DNA of 64,000 bases from Gracilaria gracilis (Eukaryota; Rhodophyta; Florideophyceae; Gracilariales; Gracilariaceae), in the NCBI GenBank assembly GCA_030374805.1, contig JARGSG010000056.1, forward strand, positions 186,001-250,000, given 5' to 3'. The position numbers and the translations under genes were made by a program. Of the stretch, positions 16,618 through 27,697 are shown piece by piece; within the stretch, counting starts at the first letter, position 1, and every line of letters begins with the position of its first letter. The notes beneath the pieces are model-generated. The model ran no database searches. It was not told where the DNA came from and was given only the letters and a program-made list of their open reading frames with translations.

Positions 16618-18880
16618 GGAGCTCACATACACTCCTCCTAGAATCCAACTCTTGTACGTCCAAGACTTCAATGTACATTCACCCTGTAGCTTAACCATGC
16701 TGCTTTCAAAATGCTTATAGATCGACCAATACATTTGAACTCATCAAGATGAAGCAAATTTCTGTCGCAGTAAGAAGTGCCAGGAGTCATTCATTTCTGG
16801 GGAGAACTAGGATATAATTGAACGAGAAGATAACGATGCTTTCTTCTATCCAACATAACGACGGTTTCTTTTTCTTGTAGGTATTCGATAAGCACCTGGA
16901 AGAATCTAGATCTGCAAGGTAGCCATGCACATACACCTTGAGCCTTTTGTGTGTCAGGGAGCCGAAAACTCGAACCACATCGCCCGTTTTGATGTGATTT
17001 GGTCACCTTTCAGGTTTCATCCTACGCCGTTATACTCAAGAGTTACATCTGTACGAATGTGCGCAAATCATCACACCGAAAGAGCACCGAATTCTCTAGA
17101 TAACTATCTGCAACCACCTGCCACGTGCAGTCTGCTGTAGCAGCTCCTCGACAGAGTTGGTTCACCTGTTTGGTTCGGGAAGCCATAGATGAGGAAGTTC
17201 TCTCGAGTTGCACCTGTTGTGACGCCCGAGTGTTACCCGAAAGAGATGTACTGTGGCCATTTCCAAACTATAAAGTCTCTTCCTGTAAAGCTTGTTTGCC
17301 AATGATTACAAGCCATATTCAGTTCAATCCGGCCCGAACTGTGTGGTTAAGACTCGGGCAGAGTGAGCTCAGAAGGGATTAGTCGTTCCGATTGTGAGGT
17401 AAACGTAGTGTCTGCTCTACACTGTCTGTTAGTTTTGTCGAATGTTGGCAATTTGATAGCAGGTTCCCTTCTCATTTTCGAGGTGGAAACACACGCTGGT
17501 TGACAGGTGCTTTCATCCCTGAACGTTGCAAGATTACGGGGAACTTTAACTCCACACTTTGGCTACCATACAGAGTATCGACACTCTTCTTCCTTTCTCT
17601 CTACTGGTCCACTAGTTGAACTTGTACCTAGCTTACAGTGCTTCTGGTGACAAAAGCGTTCTCTCACGAGCAAGGTGCGTCTTATCACGTTTAATCCAAA
17701 GTCTTGTAACGACTTCCACGAAGTATCTTTAAAAATTTGCCTGCCTAGCTCGTTTACTGGTACTCCAATTCGATGTAGGGGGGTTGTAGCCTGGTTGTAG
17801 CATTGTAAATTACAATTTGTAACATAAACACTATCATCAACATCTTCTTCGATATGGGCTTCAGTTTTTTAAATGTGGGATTCAGCCCGTAATTCGAAGC
17901 TGTGGGAGGGCTACTTTAGGACCAGTTCTGTTTTATCGAAGCCAAGAGAGCTTCACTAGACTTTATCACGTATTGCACCCCGGCTTTGCTCTCTTCCAGG
18001 CGGTGTGACAAACCCTTTGCATGAGGATACAATTTCGTCATTGAAGCAGGACATGGTTGATACTCTCATCCATGTTCATCCTAATTGCAACCCTAAAATG
18101 AAAGTACCTTGATTACCTGTCGCGGTTGGTTCCTTTTCAATGCGGACATCAACTTTAAATGACCGAGTCGAAGCATAACTTTCTCTATAGAAGTTTACAG
18201 GTTTTGTTCCAGAACAGTTTGTAGGGTACGGAGGTGCATTTTGGTAATAACCATATCACTCTGCAGTTTATCTCTTTTATTGATGATGTGTAGCGTTACC
18301 CATGACTTCACAATTAATCAATCGCGATCCGCGTACCCTGTAGAAGATGTGACAACTACACTGGAGAGTGACGAGTCCCGGTTTGAGAAACCGGGCAAGA
18401 ACTTCAAACCCCGAACTACAAAAATCCCGTGCAAAAAAGGTGAACCATCGATTAACTGTAAAGTGACAAGAAAAGCCCTGAAACGGCCAATCCGGAATTT
18501 CCCTTTTTGGGGGTGCATGCAAATGTGCTTCCCGGAAAACCCAACGTTATGACTACGAACGCATCCTAAGTTGGGAGCCGAGGAAGAACGATGTTTTCGC
18601 ACCCGCCTTCAACTCTGACCTCTGGCATTTATTCCACAAGACGGACGCAAAGCTGGTGAACAGCTCTTTTGGGAGGTTAAGCGCGTTATCGATTACTTCT
18701 TCTGTCTACAGGGGACTTGGTAAGGAAGCCCTTCGAAAAGGTTACAGTCGCAACACCAGCACTGCTAAACTAGCAGCTGTGCAAGGCTGGCCAATGTGAT
18801 TGCTTTACCCTCAGTCTTCTCTCAAGTTCATTTCCCTGCGAAGCCGTTTGGGGTATTGGCGTGGACGGTTGCTTGACACC
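16618..18880. other. 2.2-kb gene-poor region
   Basis: No coding sequence I can support except the weak candidate at 18283-18552. The stretch 17400-18240 has frequent stops in all frames. There is no obvious tandem repeat or RNA gene. It lies upstream of the CDK8 gene and could include its promoter and 5' leader. Confidence 0.45.
18283..18552 (+). CDS. Weak candidate for a short Cys-containing secreted peptide
   Basis: A 90-codon frame from the first ATG. Upstream the frame is open for 14 further codons that would give a hydrophobic leader (SLCSLSLLLMMCSV), but without an ATG. That leader directly follows a CTCTGCAG splice-acceptor-like site at 18265-18272, so an upstream exon may supply the start. 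The mature part is basic with four Cys (PCKKG, NCKV, GCMQMC). I do not recognise it and it could be chance. Confidence 0.2.
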   Translation: MMCSVTHDFTINQSRSAYPVEDVTTTLESDESRFEKPGKNFKPRTTKIPCKKGEPSINCKVTRKALKRPIRNFPFWGCMQMCFPENPTL

Positions 18881-20242
18881 ATGTTCTTCAACCGCAAACA
18901 GTACGTCGTTTTCAAGTTCTTTGTCTCATATATGCAAAGCGCGCTAACCAGGATGTGTTTATCTTCAGACGGATATCTGAAAAATACGCCCCAGTCGGGA
19001 AGATAGGGGAAGGCACATATGGCCTCGTGTACAAGGCGCGAAATATCCAGAATCAAAGCCCCAACTCTAAAGCAGAATCATTCGTGGCTGTGAAGAAGTT
19101 CAAATCTTTCAAGTCCGGGGATGGAATCTCACCAACTGCGATTCGCGAGATCAAGCTCCTCCGCGAGCTTAAGAACCCGTACATTGTTGACCTTGTCGAT
19201 GTCATGTTGGACGAGGTAGACAAGGCGCTCTATCTTGTATTCGATTATGCTGAGCATGATTTGTTAGAAATGATTCGATGTCATCATAACCGTACAGCTC
19301 CTCATGCAATGCCGATGCACACCGTGAAGTCTCTTTTGTGGCAGATTCTACACGGTATAAACTACCTGCATAAGAATTGGATTATACATCGGGATTTAAA
19401 GCCTTCCAATATTCTTGTCACAGGTTTGGACAAACCCCCGAACGAGCGGGGCTGTGTCAAGATTGCTGATTTCGGTCTGGCCCGACTTTTTCAGTCCCCA
19501 TTAAGACCTCTCACAGAAGTTGACGCTGTGGTTGTAACTATATGGTACCGAGCCCCTGAGCTATTGTTGGGAGCGAAACACTATACGAAAGCTATAGATT
19601 TGTGGGCAATCGGCTGCATTTTCGCAGAGCTTGTTACTTCGAAACCTCTTTTCCAGGGACAAGAAAAAGAACGCAAAGGCGATGACCGCAATCCTTTTCA
19701 ATCGGATCAGATTGACAAGATTTTCCGCATCCTCGGAAAGCCAACTGTAGAGCGATGGCCTGGAGTGATAGACTTACCGCACTGGTCCCAGGCGCAAAGC
19801 TGGCAAAATTACCCGTGCATTCTTCATGACCGAGTGCGAGGATTAGCGAAAGGCTCTAGTGGGTACGACTTGCTTACAAAACTGTTGGAGTATGACCCTG
19901 ATAAGAGAATAACGGCAGAAGAAGCCCTGAACCATCCCTTCTTCACGGTATGTCCAGCCAATTACCTACCGACTGTAACGTGACGATGTTCCTTTTCTAT
20001 TCTGAACTAACCCATATCTCATTCTCTTGTTGACCACATTGGTTTCTGTTTCACAGGAGGATCCTCGACCGAACCACATCGCATTTGTGGATCCCAATGT
20101 AGATCCCTACAAGTCCAGACCTGTTACCCCTATGGATCCAAAGAAAGACTTCGGCTGGGCTTTGAGCGCCACTACAAACGGATCAAATGGTGCAGTATAT
20201 AAATCCCATGATCGTCGAAAAAGTGCAAAGCGACGCGCTTAA
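18881..20242 (+). CDS. CDK8: Cyclin-dependent kinase 8 (CDK8/CDKE), Mediator kinase; three exons
   Basis: My model is exons 18881-18900, 18969-19947 and 20057-20242, giving 394 residues. Intron 1 (68 nt, GTACGT...CTTCAG) joins a 20-nt first exon in phase 2. Intron 2 (109 nt, GTATGT...TTTCACAG) is phase 0. Both have CTAAC branch sites (18944-18948 and 20007-20011). The kinase has [12 protein letters not shown] (ATP loop), [25 protein letters not shown], and the CDK8-specific run [38 protein letters not shown] followed by [15 protein letters not shown]8 with cyclin C forms the Mediator kinase module that controls RNA polymerase II transcription. The metazoan SMSACRE helix is SPTAIRE here. Exon 3 encodes a short basic tail. 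The splice joins keep frame, which supports the model. Confidence 0.88.
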
Positions 20243-20644
20243 GAATAGTGATGGTGTTATTTCCACATGCTTTGCTCGTGTCACTCTTTCGTGATTGGGT
20301 ATAGGCCAGAAATTGATGACTCGATCCATCCCGCCATTGAGTATTCCTTTACATATGTTAGCATCGCTGCATTTCAAGCATGGACGACTTGGTGACTGGT
20401 AGTATCCCGCATCTCCATCTTAACCCTATATTCCGTTCTAACATACTGTGAGAACGTCGAAAAGCTTACGGGCAGAAATCAAAAGTTGTCGTACAGAACG
20501 ACGTTCATGCGCGAAATGTGAATCTCTGGTAGAACACAACAGATTGGGGTTGTGCACATGGTCAATGCAGCAGCAAACACCGCTGTCTACTGCATATGAA
20601 AGATATACTGATGATGCTTCATGAATGGTGTAATAACTGGAGTT

Positions 20645-23134
20645 TCACAGCCATAGTTGTTGTTCTTCGATCAAGCCAAATGCATCGTCAACATCTATCT
20701 GCTTCTCAATCACACTCACGACTTCTTCAGTTGTATAACCGAACACGTTCTTCTCACTAATAAGGCTCTGCAGTAACTTCTTCTCGTCTTCAAGCAGAGT
20801 GATGCCTGTATCTGCCTCAAACAAGGAACGTTTACAGGGTTCCGGCGTGCTTTGGAAATTGACGCCATCACCGGCCCTCAGTCTCAATGTCGCAAGCATA
20901 ATGGAGAACTCATTTTGTGAAGCAAGGTCTAAAGTTATTCGTATTGCGTGTTCTCCAACTTCGAATTTTGCATATCGCGCTATGTCGTCTTCGGCTAGCA
21001 GGGCCATCAAATGGTTCTTGTTTCCTCCGGAAGCCGATATGTAGTATTTTGCGTTGGGGAATACATTACCAACGGTGTTTAGGCTGGGGTTGTCAACTTT
21101 TTTCGTGGAGCGCATCAGGCTGGCAAGTGTAAAAAGCCCAACTGGGTGTGAGAGGCCATTTGAGAACTCAATTGTGGCTGTGAAAGTGACATTAGATAGA
21201 TTAGAGCTGTTTGTAAACACGGCTAGAGGAGAAACGGCCCAGAGGGTGAACTGGCCAGGCTTTTCACTGACGGAAATCTCGTTGCAGCTCCAAACTGAAG
21301 GTATGCGTTCATTATTGTGCAATCTCAACTTCGCACGAACGGGTTTCTTTTCTTTCTCATCTTGTTCAAAAAGTACTTCATCAATGAGGAACTGGGTTTC
21401 GATGGTCACACAGGATCGAAGCCGATCAAGCTGACACGAACTGTCAATGAGCTTGAGAGTGTTGACTGGGTGACTGATTGAATCACTGTCGAGTGATGGT
21501 GAACCACCAGGTTCCTGTTCAGATACAGGTTCTTCACACGTTCGTTGTTGTTGGTCTTGTCGGGCATTCTGAGCACTTCGATGCGGGATAGAAGCAATGC
21601 ACGTGACTCTGCCATCGAAAATCGGCGCGAAGCTCTTCATATTCCTATGTCCGAGTTCTTCTGTGAGCAACGCACGCACATTCTCCATCATCTTCTGTTT
21701 GTCATTGATTCGCTCCCTGTCTTCAAGAAACTGGTCTATACCCTTTTCAAGTCTCCTACACAGATGACTTTCGATTTGAAACATAGAAGGGTTCCCTGAG
21801 CTGGAGTTGGAACAACAGTTTTCGTAAGAATCTTCTTCATCGCAGCAAGTTCCTCCTTCACAGTTAACCTTCAGAAGCAAGTTCTGCCATGGAATGTAAA
21901 AGTGAATGTGCTTCTCTCCTTTTTCCTGACCACATCGAGTGGAGAAGAGCTTTCTAACATCCCCAACGCAATGTGAAGAATCCAAAGGGGTTGCCACATG
22001 AGCAGCATAAAAGTCTTCAGATTCACTCAAAGTCGAAAGTATCAGTAAACCATTGTACAGCATTGCGACGCGAACTTGTTTCACAACATCGCTGTGCATT
22101 CGACTTCGCCAGGTGTTGGTCCGCGAACCCATGTCTATGGCGTGAAGAACCCCACCGACTGTCGAAAAGAACAATTGACGGCGATATAGCGATGCAGCAC
22201 GTAGCGTTGCAAAAGAATCGAACTGGTCTTCTACAGAAAAGAGAGCAGCAGTGTTGCCCTTCCAATGAATCGAAGAGATTTGGAACACGGAACGCGAATC
22301 GTCATGACTGGTTGTCGAGCACGCTAGCGCATAAGATTCGTCTTCCACATTGCATACCGAAGTCATGTTGTTTCCCACACCTGCAAAATCGAAACCATTC
22401 ACAGCATGTTTCACGCCATCTCGTTCAAGAACTACTATACCGGGGGCATATACGCAAAGCAAGGTTGGTCCTCTAAGCATTACGGCGCTCACAGGCTCTT
22501 TGTCATGTACGACTATGGGCAGCAATATGGTTTCTGACTCTCGTATTATACCCATCACCGTACCGTACCGATTCCCTCCACCATAAAGAGCAAGTCCAAA
22601 GCAGGTACCGTGGACAAAGTTTGACACTTGTGAAACATCATGAATGGCCAGAATCTTTGCATCGTTCCAAGACTTCAATTGACGCCGGAAGTTGTATACA
22701 TGACTGAACGACTTTGCCACAGAGTGAGAGGAGAATGACTCCAAAGTTTTCCACACTGATACCGTGATGTGGCAGTAGGTCTTCTCAACAAACCCAGATG
22801 GGTGGTGTGAACGCGGGCGCTTTTTTGTCCGGACTTTCACTTCGATGTTTGCGAAGTGAGTGCTTTCGCCCAACTCATGATGACCGTGTACTGCACATGA
22901 GCCACGATGGCTGCTGGTGATGAAGCCCAAGGTCATCTCTGACAACTCTTCTTGAGGTCTTCTTATAGGGCAAAGGTAAACGGTTGATCCCTGGGTTTCA
23001 TTACGTATTGACTGCTGTTGAGGAATGCATTTCTTGTAGAGCTTTAGTAGTGCTTCCTTTACCGACAAATTTAAGAATACTACAAATTGTATTTCATCCT
23101 TTTCAATACCACACAGAAAATAAATGATGCGCAA
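20645..23134 (-). CDS. Large protein of unknown function with beta-propeller-like N-terminal half
   Basis: An 829-residue single-exon protein I do not recognise with confidence. The N-terminal ~420 residues consist of short hydrophobic strand repeats with Gly turns (for example VHGTCFGLALYGGGNRYG, GPTLLCVYAPGIVVLERDG, YRRQLFFSTVGGVLHAID), as in a degenerate WD-type propeller. A helical segment follows (CRRLEKGIDQFLEDRERINDK...). The C-terminal ~280 residues are beta-rich and then helical (EDEKKLLQSLISEKNVFGYTTEEVVSVIEKQ). This plan recalls FANCB/FAAP100 of the Fanconi core complex, but no diagnostic motif exists, so this is only a suggestion. It is convergent with CDK8, ~400 bp away. No signal peptide or membrane segment is seen. 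Confidence 0.7.
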   Translation of the reverse strand: MRIIYFLCGIEKDEIQFVVFLNLSVKEALLKLYKKCIPQQQSIRNETQGSTVYLCPIRRPQEELSEMTLGFITSSHRGSCAVHGHHELGESTHFANIEVKVRTKKRPRSHHPSGFVEKTYCHITVSVWKTLESFSSHSVAKSFSHVYNFRRQLKSWNDAKILAIHDVSQVSNFVHGTCFGLALYGGGNRYGTVMGIIRESETILLPIVVHDKEPVSAVMLRGPTLLCVYAPGIVVLERDGVKHAVNGFDFAGVGNNMTSVCNVEDESYALACSTTSHDDSRSVFQISSIHWKGNTAALFSVEDQFDSFATLRAASLYRRQLFFSTVGGVLHAIDMGSRTNTWRSRMHSDVVKQVRVAMLYNGLLILSTLSESEDFYAAHVATPLDSSHCVGDVRKLFSTRCGQEKGEKHIHFYIPWQNLLLKVNCEGGTCCDEEDSYENCCSNSSSGNPSMFQIESHLCRRLEKGIDQFLEDRERINDKQKMMENVRALLTEELGHRNMKSFAPIFDGRVTCIASIPHRSAQNARQDQQQRTCEEPVSEQEPGGSPSLDSDSISHPVNTLKLIDSSCQLDRLRSCVTIETQFLIDEVLFEQDEKEKKPVRAKLRLHNNERIPSVWSCNEISVSEKPGQFTLWAVSPLAVFTNSSNLSNVTFTATIEFSNGLSHPVGLFTLASLMRSTKKVDNPSLNTVGNVFPNAKYYISASGGNKNHLMALLAEDDIARYAKFEVGEHAIRITLDLASQNEFSIMLATLRLRAGDGVNFQSTPEPCKRSLFEADTGITLLEDEKKLLQSLISEKNVFGYTTEEVVSVIEKQIDVDDAFGLIEEQQLWL

Positions 23135-23285
23135 GTTCGATGACTATGTCCATAATGCCAGTCCAACTTCGTACGGATCAAAACCTCATCCGAGACGTTG
23201 CGCTCCTGATCATGTTTCATCCTAAAAGTACATGTTCAGGCCGGAATCGGTATCTAGAGCAATCGAGGAACGAGATGAAACGTGC

Positions 23286-24232
23286 CTAGACCCCTTGATC
23301 GTCAACATCAACCAACTTCCCGCTCTTATAATACCAGACATTACGCTCCCTAACGAACGTTGCCATTTCGAGAAATGAAAGATTCATGTTCTTTTCCATG
23401 AGATTAGCCCTGTTTGTCGTGCACAGCAGTAGAATTGAAGGTACTTTCGCGTTAATGTCTGCATGTTCAAAGATGGTCACGTTGTTTGAAAGCGTTGTTT
23501 ATCATACCGGAACAAAATTCTAGTGGTATAAGGACCAGTGGACTGCTGCTCGATAATGTCAACACCACCGAGAAACTCATAATCACGGCAAAACTCTAAT
23601 ATCTCCCGCTTCCATTTCCTGCGGTCAAGTTCTGAGAGACTGCTGTGCGTTGTTTTCATAATGTAGCTCGGCAACTGGTACGCATAAGCGCTATATCTTG
23701 CACGAAGTAGGTCCTCAGCAATCGGTGGGCTACTTTGGGCCGTGTGGAAGCGGCGACAGCACTTGCCATATGCCTTCTCACTTCCACAAGCGCAAGCTGC
23801 GTCTGGGTTGGGCAACCGGTCTCGACTGTTTGGATATTTAGAAGGCATGAAACCAGGAAGCCCTAGTCCGCAATACACTGGCCTGGGATGTCTTGGAACC
23901 GATAAGAATTTCACGACTCGGTCGCTTCGGATTGAGTGAAAAACGCCTTGCCTACACCAGGCAGAAGTGTGCTGTGTCTGAAGCGGAAGAACGAAACAGG
24001 TACTGGGAGGATTTGTACCGGTGATTGAACGGTTTCCCCTACACATTTTGTTTGAGTAATGGATCCCTGGATATGACAAAAGGACTGAGGAATTGGAAGC
24101 GAGTGAAGTGTGCGGTTGGCAGGTTCTATCCCAACCTTGTCGCGCAGGTTCGTGTCGTTCACAACGTTGGGCTGTCAATTCTATTGCTGACCTGGACGTC
24201 CAAATACGTTTGGAATGTTGGCGAGACAACAC
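23286..24232 (-). CDS. YchJ-family (UPF0225) SEC-C metal-binding protein, two exons
   Basis: My model is exon 1 24232-23508 and exon 2 23409-23286, joined across a 98-nt GT-AG intron (23410-23507; donor GTATGA, acceptor ACAAACAG). The join creates Arg242 and keeps frame. The product is 282 residues at most. The SEC-C motif ACACGSEKAYGKCC binds zinc. It is followed by EDLLRARYSAYAYQLPSYIMKTTHSS, typical of YchJ, and after splicing by ILFRANLMEKN and ATFVRERNVWYYKSG, which match the ERSRFVRxxGRWYYVDG end of the family. Members are common in bacteria and plastid-bearing eukaryotes; function is unknown. The N-terminal ~130 residues are not conserved, and the true start could be an internal Met (MPSKYPNSRD) or lie in a further exon. 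Confidence 0.8.
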
Positions 24233-25109
24233 TTACGGTCTCTGCCACTGTTCTTTTGACGTGTTGGCCATAGTTCACCCGGCCGGGAACAAAACAGGAG
24301 CACGCAAAACGGCGAGATGCAGACGAGATTTGTTTTTGGACTTGAGGTTCCGTTTTATGTCCAAGAACAGTTCAAAATTCAGTCGGGATTGCATTCCATC
24401 AACAGGCATCCCTGGGCTGGGGCTGGGATTCCCAGCTGAACCCTTCTCAACCCGGCGCTATTTCGCAGAATTTTCGTTTGTAGCTGCGCTCAAAGGCACT
24501 CAGCAGTTCACCTTTGCGACTCTCGTCAAGGTTATTAGCCTTGTGTTGGAATTGTTTCCGTTGCTCGACAGATTCACATGCTGCTGAATGCTCTGTCGTT
24601 CCTACACGGCGCCGAATGTTCGTGACCGAATTCGATTACAACGGTAGGAACGCTACCTTACGTTGCTGATCTCAATGATCATACAGAGAAACATCGCGAA
24701 TTACTCTACTGCGAATAAGAACAGTATAGATAGCTAGCGTGCTTGAAACTGTACTCGAAGAAGCTCACAGCGTAGAACCTGGATGGCTCCGAGGGCTTTT
24801 CAGACTAACGTGGTCGTAAAGAAGGAGAAAGTATTGTTAAGCGGAATCTGACCTTGGAAGCACTCGCAAGTCCTTCCTCAGTGTTTAATGGGCAGAGAGT
24901 GTTTGTTGCTCACGGAGGTTTGTGACATGATCCGTATGGGCCTACTAGACAGGAGTCGACGCCGTTTGTTCCAATTACTGTCACTATCGCACTACTCTCT
25001 TTAGCACAGATTCATCCAAACCCCCATTGTTCGACCGAGGTAGTTTCAATTCGATGGAGGTCAGGCCTCCTCTCAACTAAACCGGGTGAGAACTCAACTT
25101 TGAGAAGGG
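24233..25109. other. Intergenic region, possible coding remnant on minus strand
   Basis: About 880 bp between divergent genes. On the minus strand, 24590-24455 encodes a stop-terminated, protein-like stretch (VEQRKQFQHKANNLDESRKG, then a Ser-Ala-Phe-Glu-Arg helix) without a start, possibly the last exon of an unrecognised gene or of a decayed one. The rest shows nothing. Confidence 0.3.
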
Positions 25110-25115
25110 TATAAA
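25110..25115 (+). promoter_or_regulatory. TATA box of the secreted Cys-rich protein gene
   Basis: A TATAAA hexamer preceded by a G-rich stretch, 142 bp upstream of the chosen ATG. This is a reasonable distance for a short 5' leader. It is inferred from sequence only. Confidence 0.5.
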
Positions 25116-25256
25116 TGGCGCTGCCTCCATCGTGTTCGTTGTCCTCTCCAATCTCCCTCTCACACACAGCGCCCAATCTAATATCGCATCAGCCAGCTCA
25201 GCCCAGCTCTCTACTCCTTGTCACAACAAACACCGAGGAGCTTTCACGCCTATATC

Positions 25257-26237
25257 ATGATGATGAATATCGGAACGACGCCGTTTGCTTGCTTGTTTTT
25301 CTTGAGCGCTTTCTTGTATACCAATTCATATGCCCAAGCCGTTGGAAGCTCTGATTGTGCTATAACCGATGATTCGTGCCCGTGCTCACAGGCTACTGCG
25401 TCAGGATCGTGTTTGAAGTACCAGGGCGATGGGTCTTGTTTGTTGGGTATGTGCCAAGTATCGTACAAGTGCGATTGTCTGGGATATGAGAAATGCAAGA
25501 GGTCGAGCTGTGCGGTGTATACGGCGATGAAGGACACGATTCCGAGCGAGCTTGTAACATTCGGATGTCATCTGACGCCGGGGGCTGGGTCATGCACTAC
25601 ATTTGAATCTGTTCTGGACACGGTGGAGGCGGCTGTGAATGCTAAGACTGACGCTCGCCATTCCAACAACGAGGCCACCGCTGAGAGTGTGAACGCGCAC
25701 GAACTGGTGTCTGAGGTACAAAGTGAGGCTGTTAACATCAACGACGAACTGAACGCAATCGATGGAGTGAGGGAGCAAATGACACCTGAGGAAGAGCTGG
25801 AAATCTACAGCAACGCCAGGATTGTTCAGGATTCGGTGAAGAATTGTACGCGCAAGGCTCTGGATGTTACCATTGAGGCGGGGAAGGCGTTTGAAACGAA
25901 CTTGAAGGTTGCGGGAATGGCTGGAGTTGCAGTTTCATCGGATAAGGATTGCAAGAGAGCAAAGGACAAACTGAAAGAAGAGGAAGAGAAGGCGAAGAAG
26001 GACAAGAACAACTGCTCGGCTTGTAAGAAACTGGAGGAGGACATTGCCGTTTTGGAGAAGCTGAGCAAGGAAGCGGCGGTGAATGCTGGGAAGGGAGCGA
26101 AGAGCTGCCGAGGCAACAAGGATTCAGCATCTGAGGTTGTGAAAGAAATCCGGGAGAGCCGAATGAACTGTGGGCGTGCTCGCGGGAAGGTTCAATCTGC
26201 AATCGCGAAACTGAAGAAGCGCCTCAATCAGTCTTAG
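25257..26237 (+). CDS. Secreted protein with Cys-rich N-terminal domain and charged coiled coil
   Basis: 326 residues from the ATG at 25257, chosen because it places a classical signal peptide at the start (MMMNIGTTPFACLFFLSAFL, cleavage after SYAQA). Another Met 13 codons upstream would bury it. Residues ~29-105 of the protein carry 14 Cys with close CPC, CDC and CKRSSC groups, so a disulphide-rich fold is expected. The next ~130 residues are helical and acidic. The last ~110 are strongly charged Lys/Glu heptads (DKLKEEEEKAKKDKNNCSAC) with further Cys pairs and a basic end. No family is recognised. It is likely extracellular or cell-wall. A TATA box precedes it. Confidence 0.75.
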   Translation: MMMNIGTTPFACLFFLSAFLYTNSYAQAVGSSDCAITDDSCPCSQATASGSCLKYQGDGSCLLGMCQVSYKCDCLGYEKCKRSSCAVYTAMKDTIPSELVTFGCHLTPGAGSCTTFESVLDTVEAAVNAKTDARHSNNEATAESVNAHELVSEVQSEAVNINDELNAIDGVREQMTPEEELEIYSNARIVQDSVKNCTRKALDVTIEAGKAFETNLKVAGMAGVAVSSDKDCKRAKDKLKEEEEKAKKDKNNCSACKKLEEDIAVLEKLSKEAAVNAGKGAKSCRGNKDSASEVVKEIRESRMNCGRARGKVQSAIAKLKKRLNQS

Positions 26238-27697
26238 AGCCATACTCGCAATCTTTATCCTGTGGAGCACAGCGGTCTAACAGAACGTGGGTATTCATTT
26301 GAACCCCCTTAACCATGTGGTTTTTAATTAACGGCTCAGGATCTAAAGGTCCGGAATGTGTTTAGGCTACATAGCGCATTGTAAAGCTTCAGAATCTGAG
26401 CGACTCGTTTAGAAACATGCTACATACCTTGTCTCTTTCAGAACTTCTTGCGAAGAGAGCTTTCCTAACCATTTTGTCTTATAAGTGTTCAAGTCCAGGT
26501 GTATTCAACAAGACATCCACACATATCTCCCTGTTACCACTGAGAGTTTCATCCTTGTGTGTATGTTCTCTCGTCTGCAGTTGATTTGAATGGCTTTTAT
26601 TGAATACCAACGCACTACAAAGTTGAACTGTGTTTCCTCGGAACGAAGCGCAGACGGTTACGAGCAGCTAGTCTGGGTATGACATTGCCAACGAGGTAAT
26701 TATAAACAAAGAACTTAACAGTGTCTTCTTTTTTCTTAGCATGTCGACTATTACTTCTTCTTTACTGTGGTCAGCCGCCCCTGATTCATAGGCGACGTCG
26801 CCTATTCCAAGTAAGCTCAAAGCTAAGGGGATCCAACGCTCTGAGGTGATAAGATACAGCACCAACTAGTTCAGACTGTTTCTATGCTTGCATGAAGAAA
26901 CCTGTTTTCCAACGCCATGAAATAATGTCCGTGCTCATGGAATGCCGTAATCTTTTGCACCGGACATGCTAAAGATTTTTCTTGAACGACAAACCTTGTG
27001 TGTTGATATGTACACGGTTCTTTTGTATAGTGTTCGCGAACACCTCTATGGAACGGATTTCGATATGGCGAAGAAGCAAACCCAAGCAAGATTGTATGCC
27101 CGAACCCTGCCCTTCATCGTCCTTTATTCCAGTTTTGTCCAGAGCCTGTAAAGTAAATCACATATACTCGTTTCCATAGTTTGAGAAAGTTGATGTGGAA
27201 AGAATTTTGTACTGCAAACACGGGTGCAGATTCATGTCTGGGTAGTCCTCTTGTCTTCGTCTAAACCTTAGTTCCATGACCATGTAGTTGGTGAAGCTGC
27301 ATCGAAGATTTGTAGCCATATGTCGCAGGTGCCAACATGGGAGCGGTCGTTGAAGCCAGGTAAGTCTGGATGATCTGTACCGACATGGGTTTCCTTTTAT
27401 TGTACAACCCAAATCAGAGCGAAGACTGTTTTCTTTTCAGTTGCAAACTACGAAGGTACGTGAAAGGGGCTAAGCAGGTCCATTTACGTGGAGAACGTTG
27501 AGAACGTCACTTATAGCTTTAACACAGCATAGAAAAGCCACATCCTCTCAGACAATTAGATGGCAGATGTACCCAACGTTGCATACAAACCGCATCTATC
27601 GGCCTAATGTTTTTAGGTTCTAGATTGGGGGCATAGAAGCAAGGCCTCAAAAACGAAGGAAGTTTCGTATGTTAATTAGAGCAATTCCCGCAGTTCA
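26238..27697. other. 1.46-kb convergent intergenic region, nothing recognised
   Basis: Lies between the 3' ends of the secreted protein gene (+) and the multi-CAP-N gene (-). Only frames shorter than 85 codons are found, with no protein-like composition, RNA gene or repeat noted. Confidence 0.5.

Noticed and set aside
24025-24587. Plus-strand frames of 82 and 164 codons upstream of the YchJ gene
   Set aside because: No homology; they are the complement of the YchJ leader region and of a minus-strand coding-like stretch.
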